DNA of 64,000 nt, from positions 93,671 through 157,670 of the forward strand of contig JAJUFC010000009.1 in the NCBI GenBank assembly GCA_029263855.1, written 5' to 3'. A program made the position numbers and the translations under genes. Positions 16,215 to 25,551 of this stretch are shown here, piece by piece (positions within the stretch are counted from its first letter, which is position 1; each line of letters opens with the position of its first letter). The notes beneath the pieces are model-generated. The model was not told the DNA's origin, did not search any database, and was given only the letters and a program-made list of their open reading frames with translations. This stretch comes from Candidatus Thermochlorobacteriaceae bacterium (GTDB lineage Bacteria > Bacteroidota > Chlorobiia > Chlorobiales > Thermochlorobacteraceae).

Positions 16215-17330
16215 ATGGCTATCCTTGAACCGATTATTACCGTTCTGCAAGTTCTTGCGCTCGGAATGATTGGTATTTACGCGATTGAAACCCTCATTTT
16301 GGTGGTGGGCATTCAGCGACGATTTCCGACGAAAACTTGGGACGAGTTGCCAATGGTGAGCATCGTCGTCGCCGCGCGCAACGAAGAAAACAACATCGTC
16401 CGATGTTTGGAATCGCTGATTCAACTTGATTATCCCAAAGAGAAACTCGACATCATTATCGCCGACGACCACAGCGCCGACCGCACCGCCGAGATTATTC
16501 AAGACTACGCACGCCGATTTCCTTTCGTGCGCTACTATGCTGTTCAAGCCTCCGAAATTAAAGGCAAAGGCAATGCAATTCATCAAGCCGTGTTGATTTC
16601 AAAAGGGGAGTTCGTGCTGATGACCGATGCCGACTGCGCCGTTCAGCCCACTTGGGGGAAAGAAACGATTAAATACTTCACCGACGACACTGGTCTTGTG
16701 TGCGGCATTACGACGCCGCGCAGTTCGCGTCTCTTTGAGAAAGTTCAAGAATTGAACTGGACCTATTTGCTCTCAACAGGCTCGGCGGTTGCGGCGATTG
16801 GCTATCCGATTGGCGGCATTGGCAACAATTTCAGTTTTCGCAAACGCACGTATTTAGAAGTCGGGGGCTACGCCAAAGTTCGATTTAGCGTAACCGAAGA
16901 TTTCGCGCTCTTTCAAGCTGTCAAGAAAACGAAGTGGAAAATCGCCTATCCTGCGCTACGCGAAACGCAAAACATCACTGAGCCAGTGCAAACGGTTTCC
17001 GAACTTTACAAGCAACAAAAGCGATGGATTTTGGGCGGCACTTCGGCAGATTGGAAAAGTTGGATTACGCTGATGGTCGGATTTTTCACACATCTCCTTT
17101 CCGCGCTTTCGTTTGCAATGTTTCCGATAAAAACCGCCTTGACGATGCTTGCCGTCAAATTTGGTGCTGACGCGCTCTTTCTCATCACGCCGCTGATTCG
17201 CTTGCGCATGATGCGCCTTGCTCCGAACTTCATCTTCTTCGAACTCTATCAATACGTGCTCATCATTTTCGTTCCGATTGCATTGCTCTTCGACCGCAAA
17301 ATCGTGTGGAAAGGCAGAGTCTACGGCTGA
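16215..17330 (+). CDS. GT2 glycosyltransferase with C-terminal membrane segments
   Basis: The ATG at 16215 is one base after the previous stop and gives MAILEPIITVLQVLALG, an N-terminal membrane helix. The GT-A motifs are VSIVVAARNEENN, IADDHSADRT, DAD (MTDADC), the acid motif TEDFAL and QQKRW, followed by three membrane helices and a short basic tail (FDRKIVWKGR). The fold and order match the enzyme at 14013, suggesting an old duplication or two successive sugar additions to one lipid-linked product. The stop TGA shares its A with the ATG of the transporter gene. Confidence 0.9.
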   Translation: MAILEPIITVLQVLALGMIGIYAIETLILVVGIQRRFPTKTWDELPMVSIVVAARNEENNIVRCLESLIQLDYPKEKLDIIIADDHSADRTAEIIQDYARRFPFVRYYAVQASEIKGKGNAIHQAVLISKGEFVLMTDADCAVQPTWGKETIKYFTDDTGLVCGITTPRSSRLFEKVQELNWTYLLSTGSAVAAIGYPIGGIGNNFSFRKRTYLEVGGYAKVRFSVTEDFALFQAVKKTKWKIAYPALRETQNITEPVQTVSELYKQQKRWILGGTSADWKSWITLMVGFFTHLLSALSFAMFPIKTALTMLAVKFGADALFLITPLIRLRMMRLAPNFIFFELYQYVLIIFVPIALLFDRKIVWKGRVYG

Positions 17331-18235
17331 TGCAGATTGAATCGACTTTTCGCATCACGCCCGCGCATTGGGCGATGATGGCACAAACCTTCATTGCAGG
17401 CACGAGTTTTTCTTTTGCGCGCGTTGCCTCTGTCGAGTTCAATCCGCTCGTTTTAGCTTTTCTCCGCCTCACGGGCTCGGCGTTGATTTTTGGCGTGCTA
17501 TTTTTTTCGCGCGGCGGATTCAATGGCAATCGCCCGACTTTCTCGGAATGGATAAAACTTTTCGCGCTCGCTTTTGTCGGAATCACATCGGGGCAATTTC
17601 TTTTTCTATTTGGCTTGAAATTCACCACGCCTGCAAGTAGCGCAGTGCTTTATGCCATGACACCGCTTTGGGTGTTGCTGATTTCGGTGGTGATGAGCAA
17701 ATCGGAAACGCTCACGAAGCGCAAAATTTTCGCGATTGCGATTGCTATATCGGGCGGCTTAACGGCACTTTTCGGAAGTGGCAAAACATTGGACTTTGCA
17801 GAGAACGCATGGCTCGGAAACTTCATCACGCTTGCGGCAGTGTGGTGTTGGGCAAGTTATTTAGCATTCGGCAAAAAAATTTTGGTGAATTACGACGCCA
17901 TTCAAGGCACAGCGCTTATGATGATGCTCGGCGCGCTGATGTTCTTTCCGATTGGTTTTCTGCCGACGCTCTCGTTTGAGTGGTCCGTGATTTCGGTGGG
18001 CGCATGGTTCGGCGTGGTTTGGGTTACGTTGTTTGGCTCGGTAGTTGCTTATGGACTCATTAGTTTCGCGCTTTCAAAACTCACGCCGTCGCAAATTTCA
18101 GTGTTCATGAACGCACAACCCGCGATTGCCACAAGCGTGAGCATCATTTTTTTCGGCGAGCCGTTTTCGCTCGCGCTGATTTTCGGCGGCGCGCTTGCTG
18201 TTACAGGCATCGTGATGCTCCAACAACAACGCTAA
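17330..18235 (+). CDS. EamA-family (DMT) transporter
   Basis: Ten-helix drug/metabolite-type permease of 301 residues built from two EamA repeats. The first ends around a Gly-rich stretch (FVGITSGQFLFLFGL) with TPLWVLL after it. The second carries TLFGSVVAYGLISFAL and a QPAIATSVSIIFFGEP segment, the typical end of the second repeat. The start at 17330 overlaps the upstream stop by one base (TGATG). The substrate is unknown; sitting last in an envelope-glycan operon hints at a sugar or lipid-linked precursor, but amino-acid export is as possible. Confidence 0.88.
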   Translation: MQIESTFRITPAHWAMMAQTFIAGTSFSFARVASVEFNPLVLAFLRLTGSALIFGVLFFSRGGFNGNRPTFSEWIKLFALAFVGITSGQFLFLFGLKFTTPASSAVLYAMTPLWVLLISVVMSKSETLTKRKIFAIAIAISGGLTALFGSGKTLDFAENAWLGNFITLAAVWCWASYLAFGKKILVNYDAIQGTALMMMLGALMFFPIGFLPTLSFEWSVISVGAWFGVVWVTLFGSVVAYGLISFALSKLTPSQISVFMNAQPAIATSVSIIFFGEPFSLALIFGGALAVTGIVMLQQQR

Positions 18236-18242
18236 CAGGCAT

Positions 18243-19229
18243 TTATCGGCGAAGCAACTCGATCAACTTCCTCTCCTTTTCCGCCTTCAAACTCACTCCT
18301 AAAAGTTTTTGCTGAATGCTGGGGCTTTGTGCTTGATACCAGTCCAATGTTTTCCGAATCGTCTCTTCCAACGGGCGGAAGGTTAGCCCTGTCGCCAATG
18401 CCTTTTCAATGCTCACGGTTTCAAGGGCTGAATAGGCTTTTGGCAACCAAAGCGGCAGTTCAGTGTAGGGAAGAATTTGATTGGCTTCGAGTATCTCATC
18501 GGGAATTTCAACAAATGTCGCGTCGCTGTTTGAAACTTTTTTGCAAGTCTCAAAAACGGCGTGGCGCGTAAAGTTGCCCGTTACGTTGAACGCGCCTGCG
18601 AGTTTGTTTTCAATACTGTTCAGAATCCATTTGGCTAAATCGCGAACATCGATAAACTGCGTTGGCGCGTCGCGCGGCACAGCGACTTGACCGCCTTTTG
18701 CGATTCGGCTTACCCAATAGAGGAACCGCCCACTCGCATCATGTTCGCCGACGATTAAGCCCGCGCGCACATGCAACGCTCGATTCGCGAAGAGGCTCTC
18801 GACGGCTTTTTCGCACAAGGCTTTGAGCGCGCCGTAGGTTTCGCCTGTAATTTCTTCGGTCGTCTCGTCTGCCAGCGTCGCAACTGCCGAGCGTTCCGTT
18901 AATTGCGACGACGATTCGGCATAAACGGAGATGCTTGAAACAAACGTGTAATGTCGAGCGGCGTCTTTGAGCAACGTCGCCGTTTTTTCTACAACCCGCG
19001 GAACGTAGCCCGACGTGTCAATGACCGCGTCCCAAGTGCGCCCTCGTGAGACCTCAGATTCGAGCGCGGAGATATCTTTCGTTCTATCGCCGATGAGCAT
19101 TTCTACATTAGGGAACACTGTGCCGCGTTTTCCGCGATTTAAGAGCGTGAGCGCGTAGCCTCGCGAGAGAGCATCTTCCACAATTGCTCTACCGAGAAAA
19201 TAGGTGCCGCCTAAAATGAGGAGTCTCAC
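18243..19229 (-). CDS. NAD(P)-dependent epimerase/dehydratase (extended SDR)
   Basis: Rossmann-fold enzyme of 328 residues with cofactor motif GGTYFLG at the N-terminus, VSSISVYAES carrying the catalytic Ser, and the YxxxK dyad in TYGALK. The C-terminal half resembles isoflavone-reductase/RNA-binding-type SDRs that act on nucleotide sugars or reduce small carbonyls. The substrate cannot be told. It starts 4 bases inside the end of the coiled-coil gene upstream and converges with the EamA gene, from which it is separated by 7 bases. Confidence 0.87.
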   Translation of the reverse strand: MRLLILGGTYFLGRAIVEDALSRGYALTLLNRGKRGTVFPNVEMLIGDRTKDISALESEVSRGRTWDAVIDTSGYVPRVVEKTATLLKDAARHYTFVSSISVYAESSSQLTERSAVATLADETTEEITGETYGALKALCEKAVESLFANRALHVRAGLIVGEHDASGRFLYWVSRIAKGGQVAVPRDAPTQFIDVRDLAKWILNSIENKLAGAFNVTGNFTRHAVFETCKKVSNSDATFVEIPDEILEANQILPYTELPLWLPKAYSALETVSIEKALATGLTFRPLEETIRKTLDWYQAQSPSIQQKLLGVSLKAEKERKLIELLRR

Positions 19230-19639
19230 TTTTTCAACTCCCGTTCCAACTCTTGCAGTTGCTTCAAGGCTTCGTCGAATTCTTTTTTGAGCGTGTTAAA
19301 TTTTTCCTCGCTTGCGTTCTTTAGCTCTTCGGCTTTCTTCTCTAATTCTTCGCGCTTGGCATTAAGTTCTTCCATTTTCTTTTTGAGTTCTTCGGCTTGC
19401 TCTTTTCGCTCCATCGCGCGTTTTTTCATTTCCTCGAGCTGCCGCTCGACGCTTTTGTATTCCTCTTCGGCGGATTTGAGGAGTTCTTCTTTGCGCGAAG
19501 CAAGGTCTTTGATTTTTTCTACCGCTTTGCTTGCTTCTTCTTTCACGCGCTCAGTGGTGATGTCTTCTTTTTTGACGAAGGTGAAATAAACGAACAAACC
19601 AATAAACGCGACAAACAATAGCCCAATGAGTTGTTTCAT
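19226..19639 (-). CDS. Membrane-anchored coiled-coil protein (137 aa)
   Basis: One N-terminal membrane helix (LIGLLFVAFIGLFVYFTFV) is followed by about 110 residues of almost uninterrupted Glu/Lys-rich heptads (for example LKKKMEELNAKREELEKKAE), a long coiled coil. It is probably a small inner-membrane structural or scaffold protein with the coil on one side. No enzyme motif or named family is recognised. It overlaps the SDR gene by 4 bases and follows the YkgJ gene by 12, so it belongs to the pheS-downstream transcript. Confidence 0.78.
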   Translation of the reverse strand: MKQLIGLLFVAFIGLFVYFTFVKKEDITTERVKEEASKAVEKIKDLASRKEELLKSAEEEYKSVERQLEEMKKRAMERKEQAEELKKKMEELNAKREELEKKAEELKNASEEKFNTLKKEFDEALKQLQELERELKK

Positions 19640-19651
19640 TTTTGAAAAAGT

Positions 19652-20170
19652 TTAATTGACGCTTGAATGTGCAAATTTTTCTTGAAAAGATAATCTCACC
19701 TTCAATGCCTCGACCACACTGAACACAATCGGACAAATCGCATACTTTTCCATCACCGATTGAAACCGATACTTGAAATGCTCGCCTTTGATGTTCGGGA
19801 AGGTTTGGCAACAGAGCGGGCGCACTTCGTAGGCACTGCACAAATTTTCTCGAAGCATCGGACAGGGTTTTGTGTTGAAGTAATAGGCTTCTTTGTAAGG
19901 CTTAATGAATGTTTCTTTGAAACTTTCTACTGAAACGCCGCTTGCTTGTGCAAGTGCAGGAAGTTCGTGATCGAAGGCGGCGGCGTGAAGGCTCTTGCAA
20001 CAGTTGGCACATGCTTTGCAGTCGATATTGGGTTCTATCTCGTCGTTGAGCGAAGCGACAAGCGGGTCGAGCGTTGATGATGGAAATTGTCGGAGAAATT
20101 TGGCAAAAGCGTTGTTCTCGCGTTCTTTTTCCTTTGCGATTGCTTTGATACGTGAGAGCTCGAGTAGCAT
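19652..20170 (-). CDS. YkgJ-family cysteine-cluster protein
   Basis: A 172-residue protein with the Cys pattern of the YkgJ/UPF0153 family, thought to bind zinc or an iron-sulphur cluster: CKACANCCKSLH near residue 50, CPMLRENLC near 105 and RPLCCQTFP near 120. The N-terminal helix is charged; there is no signal peptide. Family function is unknown; some members act in protein or flagellin modification. It is in the pheS-downstream gene series, 4 bases after the small gene at 20175. Confidence 0.85.
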   Translation of the reverse strand: MLLELSRIKAIAKEKERENNAFAKFLRQFPSSTLDPLVASLNDEIEPNIDCKACANCCKSLHAAAFDHELPALAQASGVSVESFKETFIKPYKEAYYFNTKPCPMLRENLCSAYEVRPLCCQTFPNIKGEHFKYRFQSVMEKYAICPIVFSVVEALKVRLSFQEKFAHSSVN

Positions 20171-20174
20171 GGTG

Positions 20175-20444
20175 TTAGGGTAACGGATCTGCGCTTTTAC
20201 CGATGTCTGTTTCTAAAATTGAAAATCCGACGATGTCGTCTTGTGCAGTGTGAATCATCAGGTCACCATCTATGAAATCAAGCGGCTCGTAGTCGTAACT
20301 GTGGTCGGCGTCGCGATTTTTATCAAAAACGACGTGTAAGGTGCGCTCGGTTTCGTCGTAAAATGTGTCGTAATCTTTTCCTGAAAAGGCTTGCAAGTCG
20401 GGAACTTGGCGAAGCAACTGCGCGATGAACTCGTGTAAAGTCAT
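20175..20444 (-). CDS. Hypothetical protein (89 aa), DUF2283-like
   Basis: Small acidic protein. The pattern YDETERTLHVVF, then a turn, then DGDLMIHTAQDDIVGFSILE resembles by eye the DUF2283 fold, in which a YDxEADxLYI strand is followed by IxGIEIL. An extra N-terminal helix (LHEFIAQLLRQVPD) precedes it. The function is unknown to me. It begins immediately after the pheS stop and is followed 4 bases later by the YkgJ gene, so it is part of the same operon. Confidence 0.65.
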   Translation of the reverse strand: MTLHEFIAQLLRQVPDLQAFSGKDYDTFYDETERTLHVVFDKNRDADHSYDYEPLDFIDGDLMIHTAQDDIVGFSILETDIGKSADPLP

Positions 20445-21464
20445 TTATTCAAACTGTTCAAGCATTCGCATGTCGTTTTCCAAAAGGTAGCGAATATCGG
20501 TAATGCCGTAGCGGAGCAGTGTAGTGCGCTCAATGCCCATGCCCCATGCGTAGCCCGAATATTCGTTAGGGTTGATGTTGCAGTTTCGCAGCACGTTGGG
20601 GTGAACCATTCCGCATCCTAAAATTTCAAGCCAGCCCGACTGTTTGCACACGCGACACCCTTTTCCGCCGCAAAGGTAGCAAGTGATGTCGACTTCCGCT
20701 GACGGTTCGGTGAAGGGAAAGAAACTCGGTCGGAATCGTAAGTTCACATCGCTTCCGAACATTTGCTTGGCGAAGGAATAAATCGTGGCTTTTAAGTCGG
20801 CAAAACTGACGCCTTTGTCGACATATAAGCCCTCGAGTTGATGAAACACGCACAGGCTTCTTGCGCTGACGGCTTCGTTGCGATAAACCTTGCCGGGCAT
20901 AATGAGCCGAAGCGGCGGCTTTTGCGCGAGCATCGCACGGATTTGCACGGGCGAGGTGTGCGTGCGTAGCACAATATCTTCGCTGTCGCCTTTGCGAATG
21001 AAGAATGTGTCTTGCATGTCGCGGGCGGGGTGGTCGTCAGGAAAATTGAGTTTCGTGAAGTTGTACTCGTCGAGCTCGATTTCAGGTCCGGTCGCTTCGC
21101 TGAATCCCATTCCAAAGAAAATGCGCTTCATGTCGCCTAAGACTTTTTGAACGGGGTGTTCAGAGCCCAGAAATGGCTTTCGCCCCGAAAGCGTGAGGTC
21201 AATCGTTGGGGCATCGTCGCTCCGTTCTGCAAATTGGCTTTTGGCTTGCTCAAACTTTGTCTCGGCAAGTTGTTTGAGTTCATTGAGCAATTTTCCGACA
21301 AGTGGCTTTTCTTCACGTGGAACAGATTTGAGTTGCGCGAAGAGTTCGGCGACGCTTCCCTTACGCACAAGATATTTCAGCCGATAAGCTTCCAGCGACG
21401 ATGCGTCAGAAATCGTGGCGGATTCAATTTCCGCTTTGAGTTGAACGATGGACTCTTGTATCAT
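20445..21464 (-). CDS. pheS: Phenylalanine-tRNA ligase alpha subunit
   Basis: Catalytic subunit of the class II PheRS tetramer. The 339 residues match the family. Motif 2 ([12 protein letters not shown]), the Cys-containing strand [14 protein letters not shown] typical of many bacterial PheS, and motif 3 ([14 protein letters not shown]) are all in place. An N-terminal coiled coil binds tRNA. pheT does not follow in this window; the gene is last of the thrS-infC-rpmI-rplT-pheS block and is followed by accessory genes. A hairpin between rplT and pheS may attenuate or terminate upstream transcription. Confidence 0.97.
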   Translation of the reverse strand: MIQESIVQLKAEIESATISDASSLEAYRLKYLVRKGSVAELFAQLKSVPREEKPLVGKLLNELKQLAETKFEQAKSQFAERSDDAPTIDLTLSGRKPFLGSEHPVQKVLGDMKRIFFGMGFSEATGPEIELDEYNFTKLNFPDDHPARDMQDTFFIRKGDSEDIVLRTHTSPVQIRAMLAQKPPLRLIMPGKVYRNEAVSARSLCVFHQLEGLYVDKGVSFADLKATIYSFAKQMFGSDVNLRFRPSFFPFTEPSAEVDITCYLCGGKGCRVCKQSGWLEILGCGMVHPNVLRNCNINPNEYSGYAWGMGIERTTLLRYGITDIRYLLENDMRMLEQFE

Positions 21465-21495
21465 GTGTTCTCACGAATCTTTTCTCACAAAAGGC

Positions 21496-21526
21496 AGGCG
21501 AAGCAATCTTGTCAACTGCTTCGCCT
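21496..21526 (-). terminator. Hairpin between rplT and pheS (terminator or attenuator)
   Basis: A perfect 10-bp stem (21496-21505 with 21517-21526, AGGCGAAGCA/TGCTTCGCCT) with an 11-base loop. On the minus strand it is followed by GCCTTTTG. The weak U run suggests partial read-through into pheS. Confidence 0.6.
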
Positions 21527-21555
21527 ACGGATTGAACCTTTTATCAAGCGTGAAT

Positions 21556-21903
21556 TTAGGCGAGTGCCGCTTTGACAACGGCAGTAAAGGCTTCAGGATT
21601 TTTCACAGCAAGTTCGGCAAGCGACTTGCGGTTGATGTCAATGTTTTTCGTTTCCATTGCCGCAATGAGCTTTGAGTAGGTTGTGCCATTCAAGCGTGCA
21701 GCGGCATTGATGCGCGTAATCCACAGGGCGCGGAAATTGCGCTTTTTGACGCGACGGTCGCGATATTCGTATTGACCTGCCTTGTCGACGGCGTGCTTGG
21801 CAATCGTGATAACGTTTCCTCTTGCACCCCAGAATCCTTTGGCTTTCTTTAAAACTTTTTTGCGGCGTGCGCGCGAGGCAACCGCATTTTTAGCGCGTGG
21901 CAT
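21556..21903 (-). CDS. rplT: 50S ribosomal protein L20
   Basis: Early-assembly large-subunit protein that binds 23S rRNA and, in many bacteria, represses its own operon. The 115 residues start [21 protein letters not shown] and contain KGFWGARGN and [15 protein letters not shown], all standard L20. It follows rpmI by 50 bases. The C-terminal part ([17 protein letters not shown]) is also typical. Confidence 0.98.
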   Translation of the reverse strand: MPRAKNAVASRARRKKVLKKAKGFWGARGNVITIAKHAVDKAGQYEYRDRRVKKRNFRALWITRINAAARLNGTTYSKLIAAMETKNIDINRKSLAELAVKNPEAFTAVVKAALA

Positions 21904-21953
21904 AATCGTGTCTCCTAAAAATTTTTAATGGTTGAGTGTGTCGTTGATTTGAA

Positions 21954-22148
21954 TTAGGCAAGCAACATTTGCTTAATCGTGGCTTCGTGCGTCGGCGCAA
22001 CGAGCGTATCGTGTTGCAAATTGCGCTTGCGCTTCGCGCTCTTGTGTCCGAGGTTGTGTCTCATTCCGCTTTTTTTGCGCTTGACTTTTCCCGTAGCGGT
22101 TACTTTGAAGCGTTTTTTAGCGGCACTGACGGATTTCATCTTTGGCAT
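21954..22148 (-). CDS. rpmI: 50S ribosomal protein L35
   Basis: Small basic ribosomal protein of 64 residues with the family start [17 protein letters not shown] followed by [20 protein letters not shown]. It lies between infC and rplT in the conserved order. There is nothing unusual apart from a slightly longer than minimal spacer on both sides (about 50 bases each), room for a translational operator. Confidence 0.98.
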   Translation of the reverse strand: MPKMKSVSAAKKRFKVTATGKVKRKKSGMRHNLGHKSAKRKRNLQHDTLVAPTHEATIKQMLLA

Positions 22149-22203
22149 AATCGTTATCCTTTAAGTTGAATTGATAAAATTTGATTGTGATTGTTTTTCG
22201 TTT

Positions 22204-22878
22204 TTATGCGGTCGCATTGCGTTTATCGCTTGCTTCTTGCTGTTTTTTCTTGCGTTCTTCGGCTTCGGCTTTCAAAGCAGCTTCTTGTTGTGCACGCTCT
22301 TGGGCTTCTTTTTTCTCGAGAGCCTCAATTTTGGCTTTATCAGGCACATAAAAAACATAGAGGTTTTTGCCTTCCATTTTCGGTGGTGTTTCTTCTTTAC
22401 CGACTGTGCTAAGCCTATCTGTCAAGCGTTTCAAGAGTTCGTAGCCTTTTTCTTTATAGACGATAGCGCGTCCGAGAAATACGACGGTTGCACGAACTTT
22501 ATCGCCCTTGCGTAAAAATTCTTCTGCGTGATTGGCTTTGAAGTCAAAGTCGTGCTTGTCGGTGTTCGGGTGAAACCGAATTTCTTTCAGCGCGGACGTT
22601 TTCGTTTTCTTTTTGGCTTCTTTTTCTTTTTTCTCGATTTCGTAAAGGAACTTACCGTAGTCGGCGATTTTGCACACGGGCGGTTGCGCGTTGGGCTGAA
22701 TCTCAATCAAATCAAGCCCTAATTTTCGCGCTTCGCGCAAAGCATCGCCGGTTTTCATCACTTGCTGGTCGCCTGCGGGAAAAATCACGCGGATTTCAGG
22801 AATGCGGATTTCCTCGTTGGTGCGATGCGCCTTGCTGTTATTTCGGTCTCGGTCTCGGTTATCTCTAAAATCTCTCAT
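22204..22878 (-). CDS. infC: Translation initiation factor IF-3
   Basis: Binds the 30S subunit and checks the start codon-initiator tRNA pairing. The N-domain has [19 protein letters not shown] and [18 protein letters not shown]; the C-domain has [17 protein letters not shown] and [13 protein letters not shown]. An N-terminal extension rich in Arg/Asp/Asn ([16 protein letters not shown]) and a Glu/Ala/Lys-rich C-terminal tail of about 35 residues are added. The start is a plain ATG at 22878, unlike the rare AUU/AUC start used for autoregulation in enterobacteria. It is separated from thrS by a Uma2-type gene. Confidence 0.97.
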   Translation of the reverse strand: MRDFRDNRDRDRNNSKAHRTNEEIRIPEIRVIFPAGDQQVMKTGDALREARKLGLDLIEIQPNAQPPVCKIADYGKFLYEIEKKEKEAKKKTKTSALKEIRFHPNTDKHDFDFKANHAEEFLRKGDKVRATVVFLGRAIVYKEKGYELLKRLTDRLSTVGKEETPPKMEGKNLYVFYVPDKAKIEALEKKEAQERAQQEAALKAEAEERKKKQQEASDKRNATA

Positions 22879-22991
22879 TATATTTTTGTTCAGGTTGCGT
22901 TCAGTTATGTTTTACGCTGCGAGCGTTGTTTCTTCGATTTCGGTGAGCAGCGCGTCGGGCGAGCGCGGGTTCGGATACAAGCCCATATCGC

Positions 22992-23555
22992 TCAAAGTTT
23001 CGTGCCGTCGTAGATGTCCGCCAGCAGAAGCGTCGCGCCAACGGAGCGAAGTTCTAACTGCGCGGACTTATCCTCCAAGACGATGTAATCCCACTCGTTG
23101 CGCGCCTTGCGACGAAATACCTCCACCCGAATGCTCTCCGTCGACACCAACACATACTCCTGCAACAAAGGCAGAGTTTGGTATTCATCAAACTTTTCGC
23201 CCCTGTCCCGATTCACAGTGGATTTTGAGGAGACCTCAAACAGCACAATCGCGTTGCTCAAAATGTCGCTCTCCAAATCCAAGTTCTCGCGTGGCACGAC
23301 CGAAACATCGGCGTAACGATAGTTGCCGCAAGACTCAATGTCAATCTTCACGCCGCTCGAGAGCGCGCGATATGGACTGCCTTTTAGCACAGCGGCAAAC
23401 AGCGCAATCAAATTGCCAACGATGATTTCGTGGATGATTTTTGGCATTTCGCATTGAACGAGTTCGCCATTGACAAACTCGTAGCGTTCTTCGCTCTGGC
23501 GGTCAAATTCCAAGTATTCTTCTCGCGTCATCTTTCGCGTCAAAACTTGCGTCAT
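22992..23555 (-). CDS. Uma2-family (DUF820) putative endonuclease inserted between thrS and infC
   Basis: A PD-(D/E)XK-fold protein of 187 residues, a family greatly expanded in cyanobacteria and some Chlorobiota and Bacteroidota. Visible landmarks are the start MTREEYLEFD, YEFVNGELV, the active-site Asp in YRYADVSVV and the ExS motif LFEVSSKST, which replaces the canonical ExK. The C-terminus is standard (DIYDGTKL). It starts 7 bases after the thrS stop in the same direction, interrupting the conserved thrS-infC pair. The biological role is unknown; mobility or DNA cleavage is inferred from the fold only. Confidence 0.85.
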   Translation of the reverse strand: MTQVLTRKMTREEYLEFDRQSEERYEFVNGELVQCEMPKIIHEIIVGNLIALFAAVLKGSPYRALSSGVKIDIESCGNYRYADVSVVPRENLDLESDILSNAIVLFEVSSKSTVNRDRGEKFDEYQTLPLLQEYVLVSTESIRVEVFRRKARNEWDYIVLEDKSAQLELRSVGATLLLADIYDGTKL

Positions 23556-23562
23556 CGTTTCC

Positions 23563-25530
23563 TCACTTTCTTGATGCGATTTCTTCTTTCAACATCGCAA
23601 TGGTTTCGTCAAGCGGCTTCACGCCTTTGTCGCCTTCCTTGTGCCGACGCACCGCCACGCTTTTCGCGTCGCGTTCTTTTTCGCCAATGACGAACATATA
23701 CGGAATCTTTTTCACTTCCGCGTCGCGGATTTTCTTGCCGATTTTTTCGCTGCGCTCATCAAGCTCAGCGCGAATCTTCTCGGCTTTGAGCGTCTCGACC
23801 ACTTCCGCCGCGTAGTCATTGACGGCATCAACAATCGGCAACACGGCAACTTGCGCGGGCGCGAGCCACAAGGGAAAATCACCCGCGAAGTTTTCAATCA
23901 AAACGCCAATAAACCGCTCCATTGAACCAAACGGCGCGCGATGAATAATCACGGGACGATGCTCTTTGTTATCGCTGCCTGTGTAAGTGAGGTTGAATCG
24001 CTCTGCCATCACATAATCGACTTGCACCGTGCCGAGTTGCCACTTGCGTCCAATCGCGTCGCGCACGATGAAGTCGATTTTCGGTCCGTAGAAACTCGCT
24101 TCGCCAATGCCGATAAAGTAACTGAGTTTCATTTTCTCGGCGGCGGCGCGCACGTCGTTTTCGGCTTGTTCCCAGAGTTCGTCGGTGCCGCCATATTTGG
24201 CTTTGTTGGATTTGTCGCGGAACGAGAGGCGCGTTTGCACGTCTGCGAATCCCAGCGTGGAGAAAACCAATTGCGTGAGGTCAATCACATTGCAAATTTC
24301 CTCTTGCAGTTGGTCTTGGCGGCAATAGATGTGCGAATCGTCTTGCGTAAATCCGCGCGCCCGCGTCAATCCGTTGAGTTCGCCCGATTGCTCATAGCGA
24401 TAGACCGTGCCGAACTCCGCCAAACGAATGGGCAAATCGCGGTAACTGCGCGGCTTTGCCGCATAAATCTGATGATGATGCGGGCAGTTCATCGGCTTCA
24501 AAAGATACTGCTCTTCTTTGCCCGTCTCATCGGTGAACGTGATGGGCGGAAATTGCGAATCTTTGTAGTAAGGATAGTGCCCCGATGTTTTGTAGAGCTC
24601 AATGCTCCCGATGTGCGGCGTATAGACGGCTTGATAGCCGCGCTTGAACTGCTCTTCTTTGAGAAAGTTCTCGAGCTCTTGGCGAATGATGGCGCCTTTG
24701 GGTAGCCAAATGGGCAAGCCGCTACCGACTTTGGGCGAGATGAGAAAGAGTTCCATTTCTTGCCCGATTTTGCGGTGGTCGCGTTTTTTGGCTTCCTCGA
24801 TTTGCGCGAAGTGTTGCTTTAAGAGTTTCTCCGATGGAAACGAAATGCCGTAAATGCGTTGCATTTGTTCGCGGCTCGAATCGCCGCGCCAATACGACGC
24901 GGAAATGTTGGTCAGGCGCACGGCTTTCAGTTTTGAGGTGCGCGGCAAGTGCGGACCCGTGCAAAGGTCGGTAAATCCGCCTTGATGATAAATGGAGACA
25001 ATCGGTTCGCTGATGCCTTCGAGAATTTCGACTTTGTAGGGGTCGATGCGTTTGGTTTTGAAGTATTCAATCGCCGCGTCGCGCGGGAGTTCTTCGCGGG
25101 TGATGACAAGGTCGCGCTTGGCAATCTCCATCATTCGCTCTTCGATTTTGCGCAGGTCGTCTTCGGTGAATCGATGTTCCGACGAGATGTCGTAATAAAA
25201 ACCGCTCTCGATGGCAGGACCTGCGCCGAACTTCGTTCCGGGAAAGAGTTCTTCAATCGCTTGCGCCATCAGGTGACTTGAACTGTGCCAATAGAGTTCT
25301 TTGCCCTCGTCCGAATCGAAGGTGACAATTTCGATTGCCGCATCTTCTTCAATCGGCAGATTCAGGTCTCGCAGTTTGCCATTGACTTTGATGCCAAGCG
25401 CATCTTCGTAGAGTTTTCTGCCAATGGACTTCGCCACGTCGTTGCCCGTCGCGCCTTTTGGATATTGGCGAATGGAGCCGTCGGGCAGGGTTAATGCAAT
25501 CTGCTCCGTTAAGAGTTGCGTATCAGACAT
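23563..25530 (-). CDS. thrS: Threonine-tRNA ligase
   Basis: Class II synthetase of 655 residues from the ATG at 25530; the upstream extension is not ThrRS-like. Domain order: TGS domain (LTLPDGSIRQYPKGATG), editing domain with HSSSHLMAQAIEELFPG and the SEHRFT region, catalytic core with MNCPHHHQIY, GFTQDDSHIYC and APFGSMERFIGVL, and an anticodon-binding domain (VAVLPI to the end) finishing KPLDETIAMLKEEI. It is the first gene of the thrS-infC-rpmI-rplT-pheS block. A hairpin lies 22 bases before the start codon. Confidence 0.98.
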   Translation of the reverse strand: MSDTQLLTEQIALTLPDGSIRQYPKGATGNDVAKSIGRKLYEDALGIKVNGKLRDLNLPIEEDAAIEIVTFDSDEGKELYWHSSSHLMAQAIEELFPGTKFGAGPAIESGFYYDISSEHRFTEDDLRKIEERMMEIAKRDLVITREELPRDAAIEYFKTKRIDPYKVEILEGISEPIVSIYHQGGFTDLCTGPHLPRTSKLKAVRLTNISASYWRGDSSREQMQRIYGISFPSEKLLKQHFAQIEEAKKRDHRKIGQEMELFLISPKVGSGLPIWLPKGAIIRQELENFLKEEQFKRGYQAVYTPHIGSIELYKTSGHYPYYKDSQFPPITFTDETGKEEQYLLKPMNCPHHHQIYAAKPRSYRDLPIRLAEFGTVYRYEQSGELNGLTRARGFTQDDSHIYCRQDQLQEEICNVIDLTQLVFSTLGFADVQTRLSFRDKSNKAKYGGTDELWEQAENDVRAAAEKMKLSYFIGIGEASFYGPKIDFIVRDAIGRKWQLGTVQVDYVMAERFNLTYTGSDNKEHRPVIIHRAPFGSMERFIGVLIENFAGDFPLWLAPAQVAVLPIVDAVNDYAAEVVETLKAEKIRAELDERSEKIGKKIRDAEVKKIPYMFVIGEKERDAKSVAVRRHKEGDKGVKPLDETIAMLKEEIASRK

Positions 25531-25551
25531 TCTCGCGATAATCTTTTCTAT

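Noticed and set aside
22912..22986. A 24-codon frame (MGLYPNPRSPDALLTE...) between infC and the Uma2 gene
   Set aside because: It is short and unrecognised, and lies in the infC leader. It could be a scrap of an older gene, but there is no support for calling it.
23941..24705. Long open frame on the strand opposite thrS
   Set aside because: It is a shadow of the G+C-rich thrS codons, with no independent features.
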